Shown here piece after piece: positions 9,478-17,083 of a DNA stretch of 64,000 nucleotides; the stretch's first letter is position 1; each line of letters opens with the position of its first letter. The notes beneath the pieces are model-generated. The model ran no database searches and had not been told where the DNA came from. It saw only the letters and a list, made by a program, of their open reading frames with translations. The stretch spans positions 94,293 to 158,292 of the forward strand of contig JAOAPV010000114.1 of NCBI GenBank assembly GCA_025463055.1. Direction: 5' to 3'. The DNA is from Candidatus Acidiferrum typicum (GTDB taxonomy: Bacteria; Acidobacteriota; Terriglobia; Acidiferrales; UBA7541). Made by a program: the position numbers and the translations under genes.

Positions 9478-9525
9478 TGTCATTCCGAACCGCCGTATTT
9501 TGGCGGGTGAGGAATCTGCTTTTCT
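9478..9525 (+). repeat. TGTCATTCCGAAC-type palindromic repeat, copy 4
   Basis: TGTCATTCCGAACCGCCGTA is followed by a CCGCC/GGCGG stem and GTGAGGAATCTGCTTTTC. This is the shorter-stem variant, like copy 1. It lies in the 320-bp space between DUF1059 and hsdM. Confidence 0.78.
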
Positions 9526-9532
9526 CTTATGT

Positions 9533-9596
9533 TGTCATTCCGAACCCGTTGGCGTACTTCGCGAACGGTGTGAGGAATCTGCTTTTTCCTTTTTTG
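9533..9596 (+). repeat. TGTCATTCCGAAC-type palindromic repeat, copy 5
   Basis: TGTCATTCCGAACCCGTTGG with an imperfect CCGTTGGCG/CGCGAACGG stem is followed by GTGAGGAATCTGCTTTTTCC. It is only 7 bp from copy 4 and in the same orientation, so copies 4 and 5 form a tandem pair like copies 1 and 2. Confidence 0.78.
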
Positions 9597-9710
9597 TTGT
9601 CTTTACGTCCCTGTATTTACCCGAAGGTGATGGCTCTGAAATACAACGAAGCAAACTTCTAGCGATTGATGCAAAATATCTCCCTACTCAGATTCTGAAA
9701 GGTCCAGCCC

Positions 9711-10160
9711 GTGTTTGAACAAGCGTTCAAAAACATCGACGACATCCTGCGCAAAGAGGCCGGCTGCACCACCGAGCTCGACTACACCGAGCAGACCTCC
9801 TGGCTCCTCTTCCTGAAATATCTCGACGCACTCGAGCTGGACAAGGCCGATGAAGCAGGCCTCCACGGCAAGAAATACTCGTTCATCCTCGACAAGCCCG
9901 ACCGCTGGGAGGAATGGGCCGCGCCTAAAAACAAAGACGGCGAAATCGACCACAACAAAGCCAAGACCGGCGACGACCTCCGCGACTTTGTCAACGGCAA
10001 ACTCTTTCCCTATCTCCACGGATTCAAGCAGAAGGCCAGCGGCCCCAATACCATCGAGTACAAAATCGGCGAAATCTTCGGCGAAATCAAAAACAAGATT
10101 CAGAGCGGTTACAACCTCCGCGAAATCATCGACCACGTTGACGAGCTGCGCTTCCGCTAG
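9711..10160 (+). CDS. hsdM: type I RM modification subunit HsdM, N-terminal part (ends at in-frame TAG)
   Basis: GTG 9711 opens a 149-residue frame matching the HsdM N-terminal helical domain (AFKNIDDILRKEAGCTTELD, QTSWLLFLKYLDALE). It stops at TAG 10158-10160. The next 51 bases continue in the same frame and read like the missing link between this domain and the methyltransferase domain (QAEKHELSHLYEAKIKNMGN). One base, TAG instead of TCG (Ser), would restore a protein of about 503 residues. The gene is therefore either broken by a point mutation or needs readthrough. Confidence 0.85.
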   Translation: MFEQAFKNIDDILRKEAGCTTELDYTEQTSWLLFLKYLDALELDKADEAGLHGKKYSFILDKPDRWEEWAAPKNKDGEIDHNKAKTGDDLRDFVNGKLFPYLHGFKQKASGPNTIEYKIGEIFGEIKNKIQSGYNLREIIDHVDELRFR

Positions 10161-10211
10161 CAAGCCGAAAAGCACGAACTAAGTCACCTCTACGAAGCCA
10201 AGATCAAAAAT

Positions 10212-11222
10212 ATGGGCAACGCCGGCCGCAACGGCGGCGAGTACTACACCCCGCGCCCGCTAATCCGCGCCATCATCCAGGTAGTAAAGCCCCGTATCGG
10301 CGACCGCATCTACGACGGCGCCTGCGGCTCAGCCGGCTTCCTCTGCGAATCCTTCGAGTATCTAAAATCCCCCGGGAACGCCAATTTCCATATTGGCGAG
10401 CGCCGGAACGGCGCGTCAGGGAACGGTGCAGCCAAACTCAGCACCAAAGACTTCAAAACCCTCCAACAGCACACCTTCTTCGGCAAAGAAAAAAAATCCC
10501 TAGCCTACGTAATCGCCATAATGAACATGATCCTCCACGGCATAGAAGCCCCCAACATAATCCACACCAACACGCTCACCGAAAATCTAGCCGACATCCA
10601 GGAAAAAGACCGCTACGAAGTAGTCCTCGCAAATCCCCCCTTCGGCGGCCAAGAGCGCAAAGAAGTCCAGCAGAATTTCCCCATCCGCACCGGCGAGACC
10701 GCCTTCCTCTTCCTCCAGCACTTCATCAAAATCCTAAAAGCCGGCGGCCGCGGCGGCATCGTCATCAAAAACACCTTCCTCTCCAACACCGACAACGCCT
10801 CCGTAAGCCTGCGCAAGATGTTGCTGGAAAGCTGCAACCTGCACACCGTCCTCGACCTACCAGGCGGCACATTTCAAGGGGCAGGCGTAAAAACCGTAGT
10901 CCTCTGCTTCGAGAAAGGCACCAAAACCCGCAAAATCTGGTACTACCAACTAGAGCCCGGCCGTAACCTCGGAAAGACCAACCCGCTAAACGACGCCGAC
11001 CTATCCGACTTCGTCGCGCTGCAAAAAACTTTCGCCAACTCGCCCAAATCCTGGAGCGTGGACGCCAAAACCATCGATCCTGCGAAGTTTGACCTCTCCG
11101 TGAAGAACCCCAACGGCGGCGAGACCCTAGCCCACCGCAGCCCGCAGGACATCATGGACGAAATCGCCGCCCTCGATGCCGAAAGCGCGCAGGTCCTGCA
11201 AACCATTAAGGGGCTACTGTGA
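10212..11222 (+). CDS. hsdM: type I RM modification subunit HsdM, methyltransferase part
   Basis: In the same frame as the piece above, this 336-residue stretch carries the N6-adenine methyltransferase domain. The SAM-binding motif DGACGSAGFLCES starts near 10315, and the catalytic NPPF is at 10632-10643. Downstream text such as PIRTGETAFLFLQHFIK is typical of the EcoEI/EcoAI-like class. ATG 10212 has no Shine-Dalgarno and would give a protein lacking the N-terminal domain. Residues from about 54 (PGNANFHIG and what follows) come from a REP sequence. The stop overlaps the hsdS GTG (GTGA). Confidence 0.88.
   Translation: MGNAGRNGGEYYTPRPLIRAIIQVVKPRIGDRIYDGACGSAGFLCESFEYLKSPGNANFHIGERRNGASGNGAAKLSTKDFKTLQQHTFFGKEKKSLAYVIAIMNMILHGIEAPNIIHTNTLTENLADIQEKDRYEVVLANPPFGGQERKEVQQNFPIRTGETAFLFLQHFIKILKAGGRGGIVIKNTFLSNTDNASVSLRKMLLESCNLHTVLDLPGGTFQGAGVKTVVLCFEKGTKTRKIWYYQLEPGRNLGKTNPLNDADLSDFVALQKTFANSPKSWSVDAKTIDPAKFDLSVKNPNGGETLAHRSPQDIMDEIAALDAESAQVLQTIKGLL
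10371..10398 (+). repeat. REP palindrome inside the hsdM coding sequence
   Basis: CCCGGGAACGCCAAT plus ATTGGCG, with stem CGCCAAT (10379-10385) and ATTGGCG (10392-10398) around a 6-nt loop. It matches the REPs at 12443 and 13113 except for two loop bases. It is read in frame as PGNANFHIG. A short CGCCG/CGGCG hairpin follows at 10401-10413. Confidence 0.88.
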
Positions 11223-12433
11223 AAAGCGGTTGGGTTTCCAAGAAGTTGGGCGCTGTGACGACCAAGATTGGAAGCGGGGCGACGCCACTGGGGGGAGCGG
11301 AAGCTTACAAAGAAGCGGGCATCTCCCTGATCCGTAGTCTGAACATTCATGACTGGGGCTTCAAAGAAGATAATCTCGCTCATATCGACGACGCTCAAGC
11401 TTCGCGACTTTCTAACGTTGTGGTCGAGCCGAACGATGTACTGCTAAACATCACCGGCGCTTCCATCGCAAGATGCTGCTTAGTGCCTCCCGACATCTTG
11501 CCCGCTCGCGTCAATCAACACGTCTCAATCATCAGACCCGTGACACATCAACTCTCGCCAGTCTTCCTCTATTATTTGCTCACCTCGAATACCTACAAGA
11601 ATCGCTTGTTACAAACAGGCGAAGATGGCGGTTCCACAAGGCAGGCGATAACCAAAGCACAAATCCAAGAATTCCAGGTCACCTACCCGGAATCGCTCGC
11701 CGAACAGCAGCGCATCGTCGCCATCCTCGACGAAGCCTTTGACGCCGTCGCCACCGCCAAAGCCAACGCCGAAAAAAACCTCCAAAACGCCCGCGCCCTC
11801 TTTGAAAGCCACCTGCAATCCGTCTTCACCCAGCGCGGCCAGTCCAAAACTGTTCCGATCGGCGACGTCGGGGAAGTGTTCGACGGGCCCCATGCGACGC
11901 CAAAGACGGTTGACGCAGGGCCGATTTTTTTGGGAATAAGCGCGCTCGAAGACGGCATTATCAATCTCAGCGAAACCCGGCATGTGACGCCCGATGATTT
12001 CCGAAAATGGACCCGCCGCGTAAGACCCCAGGCGAATGATATTGTGTTTTCATACGAAACCCGCCTCGGTCAAGCGGCGATCATTCCCGAAGCTCTCGAC
12101 TGTTGCCTTGGCAGGCGAATGGGGCTCGTCCGTCTCGACCAAAACAGAATTGAACCACGATATTTCGCCTATCAATACATTTCCCCACCGTTCCGCCAGT
12201 TTCTTAACAGCAGAACCGTTCGGGGAGCGACGGTCGACCGCATCTCGGTGAAGGAATTCCCGTCGTTTCCGATCGTCCTGCCGCAGCTCGCCGAGCAGAA
12301 GCTAATCGCAGACCGACTCGATGCCTTTCGGGCAGAAACCCAGCGCCTCGAATCCATCTACCAGCAAAAGCTCGTCGCCCTGGAATCCCTGAAAAAATCT
12401 CTTCTACACCAGGCGTTCAGTGGACAACTCTAA
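11219..12433 (+). CDS. hsdS: type I RM specificity subunit HsdS
   Basis: HsdS sets the target sequence of the type I complex and docks HsdM and HsdR. The 404-residue frame (GTG 11219) has two target-recognition domains (about 1-150 and 205-365). Each is followed by a long helix that spaces the two half-sites: LAEQQRIVAILDEAFDAVA, then LAEQKLIADRLDAFRAE. It ends KKSLLHQAFSGQL, a usual HsdS terminus. Unlike hsdM and hsdR it appears intact. Start and stop overlap the neighbouring frames, showing an original tight operon. Confidence 0.92.
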   Translation: MKSGWVSKKLGAVTTKIGSGATPLGGAEAYKEAGISLIRSLNIHDWGFKEDNLAHIDDAQASRLSNVVVEPNDVLLNITGASIARCCLVPPDILPARVNQHVSIIRPVTHQLSPVFLYYLLTSNTYKNRLLQTGEDGGSTRQAITKAQIQEFQVTYPESLAEQQRIVAILDEAFDAVATAKANAEKNLQNARALFESHLQSVFTQRGQSKTVPIGDVGEVFDGPHATPKTVDAGPIFLGISALEDGIINLSETRHVTPDDFRKWTRRVRPQANDIVFSYETRLGQAAIIPEALDCCLGRRMGLVRLDQNRIEPRYFAYQYISPPFRQFLNSRTVRGATVDRISVKEFPSFPIVLPQLAEQKLIADRLDAFRAETQRLESIYQQKLVALESLKKSLLHQAFSGQL

Positions 12434-12442
12434 GAAATCTCC

Positions 12443-12470
12443 CCCGGGAACGCCAATCTCCGTATTGGCG
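12443..12470 (+). repeat. REP palindrome, left flank of the RAYT gene (forward copy)
   Basis: CCCGGGAACGCCAAT, loop, ATTGGCG. Stem 12451-12457 with 12464-12470. It begins 10 bp after the hsdS stop and faces an inverted copy at 12521-12548, so the two form a BIME-like pair. Confidence 0.88.
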
Positions 12471-12520
12471 CGTAAAGTGTCGCCACACCAAGCCGCCGAC
12501 AATCCGAAACAAATAAAAAA

Positions 12521-12548
12521 CGCCATTATGGAAAATGGCGTTCCCGGG
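12521..12548 (-). repeat. REP palindrome, left flank of the RAYT gene (inverted copy)
   Basis: CGCCATT (12521-12527) pairs with AATGGCG (12534-12540), followed by TTCCCGGG. This is the reverse orientation of the 12443 copy, with a slightly different stem. Its loop contains the ATG (12528) that is the most plausible start codon of the transposase. Confidence 0.88.
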
Positions 12549-13190
12549 TGGCACAGCCGCGGCTATCTCCCCCACTTTGAAAGCCCCGAAGCCACCCAGC
12601 ACGTAACCTTTCATTTAGCAGACAGCCTTCCAAAAACCGTCCTCCTGCGGCTCGAAGCCGAACTAAAAACTCTTCCAGAAAAAAAGCGCGACGCCGAGCG
12701 CCGCAAACGCATACACGCATGGATCGACGCCGGCCACGGCTCCTGCATTCTGCGGAATCCAGCCATCGCCGGAATGGTGCAGCAATCGTTGTTACGCTTC
12801 GATGCCCTCCGTCATCGGCTCCTGGCCTGGGTAGTGATGCCCAATCATATCCATGTCCTTTTCCAACCAATGAATGGATGGACCGTAGCCAAGATCGTAG
12901 CCTCGTGGAAGAAGTTCACCGGCAACAAAATCTGCGATCATCGCTTCCGCACCGGAGAAGGTCCCCGCCCGCCCATCTGGCACCGTGAGCATTGGGATCG
13001 CTACATCCGCAATCAAGACCACTTGCAGGAAGCAATCGACTATATCCATCTGAATCCTGTAAGGGCCGGCCTGGTCGCCGCCGCAGAGGCGTGGCCCTGG
13101 AGCAGTGCATTTCCCGGGAACGCCAATCTCCGTATTGGCGCGGAGCGAAACGCCATTATGGAAAATGGCGTTCCCAGCACAAAACCATGA
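12528..13190 (+). CDS. REP-associated tyrosine transposase (RAYT, IS200-like Y1 family)
   Basis: RAYTs are single-strand DNA nucleases that cut and rejoin REP palindromes. The 220-residue product starts MENGVPGWHSRGYLPHF, then VTFHLADSLP. It has the metal-binding HUH motif in VVMPNHIHVLFQP and the catalytic Tyr in AIDYIHLNPVRAGL. The N-terminal MENGVPG and C-terminal PGNANLRIGAERNAIMENGVP are encoded by REPs. An in-frame GTG at 12420, overlapping the hsdS end, is an alternative start. The stop overlaps the hsdR ATG (ATGA). It lies between hsdS and hsdR, where type I loci usually have no gene. Confidence 0.9.
   Translation: MENGVPGWHSRGYLPHFESPEATQHVTFHLADSLPKTVLLRLEAELKTLPEKKRDAERRKRIHAWIDAGHGSCILRNPAIAGMVQQSLLRFDALRHRLLAWVVMPNHIHVLFQPMNGWTVAKIVASWKKFTGNKICDHRFRTGEGPRPPIWHREHWDRYIRNQDHLQEAIDYIHLNPVRAGLVAAAEAWPWSSAFPGNANLRIGAERNAIMENGVPSTKP
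13113..13175. repeat. BIME-like REP pair at the right end of the RAYT gene
   Basis: A forward REP (13113-13140, stem CGCCAAT/ATTGGCG) is followed after 10 bp by an inverted REP (13151-13175, CGCCATT/AATGGCG then TTCCC). The pair mirrors the left-flank pair at 12443-12548, but with a 10-bp rather than a 50-bp spacer. Both are inside the transposase reading frame and encode its last 25 or so residues. Confidence 0.88.
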
Positions 13191-15504
13191 ACGAAGCCGA
13201 AACCAGAGCCGAGCACATCGACCCCGCCCTAAAAGCCGCAGGCTGGGCGTAGTCGAAGGCAGCCGCGTCCTTCGCGAACACGTCATCACACTGGGACGCC
13301 TCGAAGGTTACGGCCGCCGAGGCAAGCCGCTGATCGCCGATTACGTCCTGATCTATCGGAACCACAAAGTCGCCGTCATTGAAGCAAAAGCCTGGGACGA
13401 ATCGCTGACGGAAGGCGTGGCGCAAGCAAAAAACTACGCCGATAAGATGGAAATCCGCTTCGGATACTCCACCAACGGGCGCGAACTTTACGGCATCGAC
13501 ATGCACGAGGGTAAAGAAGGCGTCTTGGACCAGTATCCGACGCCAGAAGAACTTTGGAATCGCACCTTCGCCGAAGCCAATGCTTGGCGCGATCGTTTCG
13601 CTGCCGTCCCCTTCGAGGATAGAGGCGGCTACTTCCAGGGACGCTATTATCAGGACCTCGCCATCGAACGCGTGATGGAAGCCATCACCGCGGAGAAAGA
13701 GCGCATCCTCCTAACGCTCGCAACCGGCACCGGCAAAACTTTCATCGCGTTTCAAATCGCCTGGAAACTATTTCACAGCCGCTGGAACTTGAGCCGCGAG
13801 CCTGTGCGCCGCCCTCGCATCCTCTTCCTCGCCGACCGCAACATCCTCGCCGACCAAGCCTACAATGCGTTCTCGGCCTTTCCCGAGGATGCCATGGCGC
13901 GCATCGAGCCAGACGAAATCCGCAAAAAAGGCAAAGTCCCCAAGAACGCCAGCCTCTTCTTCACCATCTTCCAGACCTTCATGAGCGGCCCTCCCAAGGA
14001 TGGAAAACCCTCGCCCTATTTCGGCGAATATCCTCCGGACTTCTTCGATTTCATCGTCATTGACGAATGCCACCGCGGAGGCGCCAACGACGAAAGCAAC
14101 TGGCGCGGCATCCTGGAGTATTTCGCGCCCGCCGTCCAACTCGGCCTCACTGCCACGCCCAAGCGCAAGGACAACGTCGACACGTATGCCTACTTTGGCG
14201 ATCCGGTTTACATCTACTCGCTCAAAGAGGGCATCAATGATGGCTTCCTCACCCCCTTTAAGGTGAAGCAGATTTCCACCACGCTCGACGAGTACGTCTA
14301 CACGCCAGATGACAAGCTGATCGAAGGCGAGGTCGAAACCGGAAGACGCTACACCGAGCCCGATTTCAACAAGGTCATCGAGATTAAGGAGCGCGAAGCA
14401 TATCGCGTGAAGCTCTTCATGGAGCAGATCAACCAGAATGAAAAAACTCTGGTCTTCTGCGCCACGCAGGACCACGCCCTCGCCGTGCGCGACCTCATCA
14501 ACCAAATGAAGGCCAGCAAGGACCCCTACTACTGTCAGCGTGTGACCGCCAACGATGGCTCGTTAGGCGACCAGCATCTCCGGGATTTTCAGGACAACGA
14601 GAAGAGTATCCCCACGATCTTGACGACGTCTCAAAAGCTTTCCACTGGAGTTGATGCCCGCAATATCCGCAACATCGTTTTAATGCGCTCGATACACTCC
14701 ATGATCGAATTCAAGCAAATCATCGGGCGCGGCACCCGCCTCTATGACGGCAAGGACTACTTCACGATCTACGATTTTGTGAAAGCACATCACCACTTCA
14801 ACGATCCCGAGTGGGACGGCGAACCGATCGAGCCCGAGCCCAAGGGGCCGCCGCGGCAACCGGGACCACCCGTTCCGCCGGGACCACCCCCTGGGCCGGT
14901 CCCCCGCCAGGAGAAAATCAAAGTAAAACTCGCCGACGGTAAAGCTCGCGCAATACAGCACATGATGATGACCAGCTTCTGGCATCCGGACGGCACGCCT
15001 GTGTCCGCGCAGCAATTCATGGAAATGCTCTTTGGCAAGCTTCCCGAGTTTTTCAAGAACGAGGCCGAACTACGCGCGCTATGGAGCGCCCCAGACACCC
15101 GCGCCAAGCTGCTGAGCGGATTGGCGGAAAAAGGCTTCGGCGCCGAGCAGATGGGGGAAATGCAAAAAATCATCAACGCCGAGAAAAGCGATCTCTTCGA
15201 CGTGCTCGCTTACGTTGCGTACGCGCTTCCCACTTTGACGCGCGCGGAACGCGCCGCCAACGCCAAAATTCGCTTTGACGGTAACTTCAATACCAAGCAG
15301 CAGGCCTTCCTCGATTTTGTCCTCGCTCACTACATCAAGGAAGGAGTTCACGAACTAGACCAAGAGAAACTGACCCCGCTACTTCGTCTCAAATACAACG
15401 ACTCCATCGCCGATGCGCTAGCAGACCTACGCAAGCCGGAAGAGATTGGCACTGTGTTCGCCGGATTCCAAAAGTACCTTTACCAGCACCAGCCAGCAGC
15501 CTAG
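13187..15504 (+). CDS. hsdR: type I restriction endonuclease subunit HsdR, frameshifted near the N-terminus
   Basis: ATG 13187 opens MNEAETRAEHIDPALKAAGW and then hits TAG at 13250-13252. The normal continuation (GVVEGSRVLREHVITLGRLE) runs in the next frame to 15504, as if one G were lost from TGGGGCG at about 13245. The main frame has an HSDR_N nuclease fold (IADYVLIYRNHKVAVIEAKAW), Walker A LATGTGKT (near 13717), the DECH box (14061-14072), helicase motifs VFCATQDHA and QIIGRGTRLYDG, a Pro-rich hinge and an EcoEI-type C-terminal domain. Without the shift it would be about 772 residues. It could only be made in frame from starts inside the RAYT gene, such as 13105. Confidence 0.88.
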
Positions 15505-15524
15505 TTCAATTCAAAATAATCGTT

Positions 15525-15795
15525 CACCTACACTCGAACCGTCCCTCCGACCAGTTGTCCCGGCGTACTCCCCCTGCTATCGTTTGCCTCGAATAAGTTG
15601 AGGGGTCAGCCGTGAAAATCGAGATGCCCGCCCCGGCGCATTCCCCGCGACCGCCCGCACTCCGCGAAGGCGGACACCCCGACCGCATCCCGCTAACTCC
15701 CTTTAGAATGAACACTTGCAAAAGTGTAACAAAACAAACTACTTTAAGTACCTTTAGAATGAACACTTATGCAAAAACCGGGGGAGGGGGTACCT
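15525..15795 (+). repeat. large dispersed repeat, copy A
   Basis: About 270 bp shares its two ends with 43872-44205. The left end is a 24-bp identical block at 15538-15561 (ACCGTCCCTCCGACCAGTTG and on). The right end holds two direct copies of CTTTAGAATGAACACTT (15701-15717 and 15752-15768, 51 bp apart). The first leads into a short ACACTT/AAGTGT hairpin, and the second is followed by ATGCAAAAACCGGGGG. The middle differs between the copies. No credible gene lies inside. Confidence 0.8.
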
Positions 15796-15985
15796 ACTAC
15801 CGCATTGCTCGGAACCGCCGCAACGCGCCAAGTCCTTTGCCTCCTATCACATCCCTGTAACCCTTGCACTTTCATGCGATTACGCACTCTTTGGCGCAAC
15901 GGCGGCCCGCCAAACCCTTTCGCATCAAGAGGCTACGCACTCTTTCTATCGCAACGGGGGCGGTACCCCCCACCCCCGCTGCACA
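15796..15985. other. non-coding stretch between the repeat and the ompH terminator
   Basis: Together with copy A and the terminator this fills the 569 bp between hsdR and the OmpH-like gene. It contains two imperfect copies of a TACGCACTCTTT(G/C) word (15885-15895 and 15934-15945), each followed by CGCAACGG. I see no gene, promoter or tRNA. Confidence 0.4.
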
Positions 15986-16033
15986 AAAACAAAACGCCCC
16001 GGGTTGAGTTGGTGATCGCTCAACGCCGGGGCG
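15986..16033 (-). terminator. strong intrinsic terminator of the OmpH/BamA block
   Basis: On the minus strand the stem CGCCCCGG(G)TTGAG (15995-16008) pairs with CTCAAC-G-CCGGGGCG (16019-16033), with one bulge and a 10-nt loop. A T-rich stretch GTTTTGTTTTTGTG follows (15994 downward). It lies 40 bp past the ompH stop. Confidence 0.9.
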
Positions 16034-16073
16034 TGGACAGCTATGAGACTTGAGACTAAATCCCGATCCGTTA

Positions 16074-16775
16074 CTACTGCTCGGGCGGCTTCGCGGCAGG
16101 AGGCTGCTGCGTCGTCGGCTTTGGCGTCGTCCGTGGCGCCGCGGGCTTGGTTGGAGTCGTGGTCGCCGCTGGCGCACCACCCTTCGCCGGGTACGCTGTG
16201 TCGTAGAGCTTCACGATGTCTTGCGTCACATCAATATTGGTGGACGCAAACAGGACCGGCGTGTTCTGCGCCGAAGTGTCCAGGATGGCCACGTACCCGT
16301 TCTCGCGCGCGTACCGGTCCAGCACATCGATCATCTTGCGCCCCACGCGGTCGAACACTTCCGCTTGCGCCGCGTTCACGTCTTCCTGGTATTCGTCCTG
16401 TTTCCGTTGGAGTTGCCGCGCCCTGGTTTCGCCTTCGCGCTGCAAACGCACTTTCTCTTCATCGCTCAGCTTGGCGCCGCCGGTCTCCATGCGCTGCCGC
16501 AAATCGTTGATTGCTTTGTTCAGTCCTTCCAGCTCGCTCTGGCGCGGCGCAAACTGCGATTGCAGTTCCGCGCCGGCCTGCTTGCCTTCGGAGGTGCTCG
16601 CAATCGCTTGACGCACATTGATCACGCCGATTTTCGTGCCGGTAGCCGAACCCGGCGCGGGACTCTGCGCGCGCAGCCCGCTCGCGCCAAAAGCGCAAGC
16701 CGCCGCAATGATTGCAATCTGAAATGTCTTTTTAAACGGCCCCGAGCGGGTCAGGGTCAAAATTCTGGAATTCAC
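16074..16775 (-). CDS. OmpH/Skp-family periplasmic chaperone
   Basis: Skp-like chaperones hold unfolded outer-membrane proteins on the way to BamA. The 233-residue product starts at GTG 16775 (AAGGAG just upstream) with a signal peptide ending near residue 36 (ASGLRAQ). A strand KIGVINVRQAIAST follows, then a long coiled-coil (70-150) and a closing segment GYVAILDTSAQNTPVLFAS typical of OmpH. The last 35 residues are Pro/Ala/Thr-rich. It shares the strand with bamA, but a large lipoprotein gene lies between them. It ends the block with a strong terminator. Confidence 0.9.
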   Translation of the reverse strand: MNSRILTLTRSGPFKKTFQIAIIAAACAFGASGLRAQSPAPGSATGTKIGVINVRQAIASTSEGKQAGAELQSQFAPRQSELEGLNKAINDLRQRMETGGAKLSDEEKVRLQREGETRARQLQRKQDEYQEDVNAAQAEVFDRVGRKMIDVLDRYARENGYVAILDTSAQNTPVLFASTNIDVTQDIVKLYDTAYPAKGGAPAATTTPTKPAAPRTTPKPTTQQPPAAKPPEQ

Positions 16776-17083
16776 TTTTTTCTCCTTATTTCTAGTCGCT
16801 CAAACTCTAAGCCGGCGACTGCCGGCTTAAAACTCTCTCTCGGCATGCCAAGCGGCGTGCCACTGGGACCACTAACCGGAACCTCTCACCGGGACTACCG
16901 ATGCCCTGTGGGCTCCGCGGTCCCCACACAAACGTTGCAGTATAGCCGAGCCCACAATGACTCGCAACCAGAGACCGGAAAAGTTCCCTCGCTTGCGCTC
17001 GGACTGGGACGCGCCCTTCGAAGCTCAGGATAAACTAAAGCACGCCCCTACAACTGCAAAGTACGTCCCCTACAACAGCAAAA
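16776..17083. other. 308-bp spacer upstream of ompH with a perfect 9-bp hairpin
   Basis: TAAGCCGGC (16808-16816) and GCCGGCTTA (16821-16829) form a perfect hairpin with a GACT loop, just upstream of the ompH ribosome-binding site (AAGGAG at about 16781-16786). No good T-run follows on either strand, so it is either a weak terminator of the lipoprotein gene or an RNA structure in the ompH leader. The rest of the spacer shows no gene. Confidence 0.5.

Noticed and set aside
8555..9596. Reading the tandem hairpin repeats as a CRISPR array
   Set aside because: Copies are separated by genes and irregular distances, with no unique spacers of constant length and no cas genes.
13105..13248. N-terminal extension of hsdR starting inside the RAYT gene (MHFPGTPISV)
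   Set aside because: This is an out-of-frame reading of REP DNA; the natural N-terminus is the frameshifted ATG at 13187.
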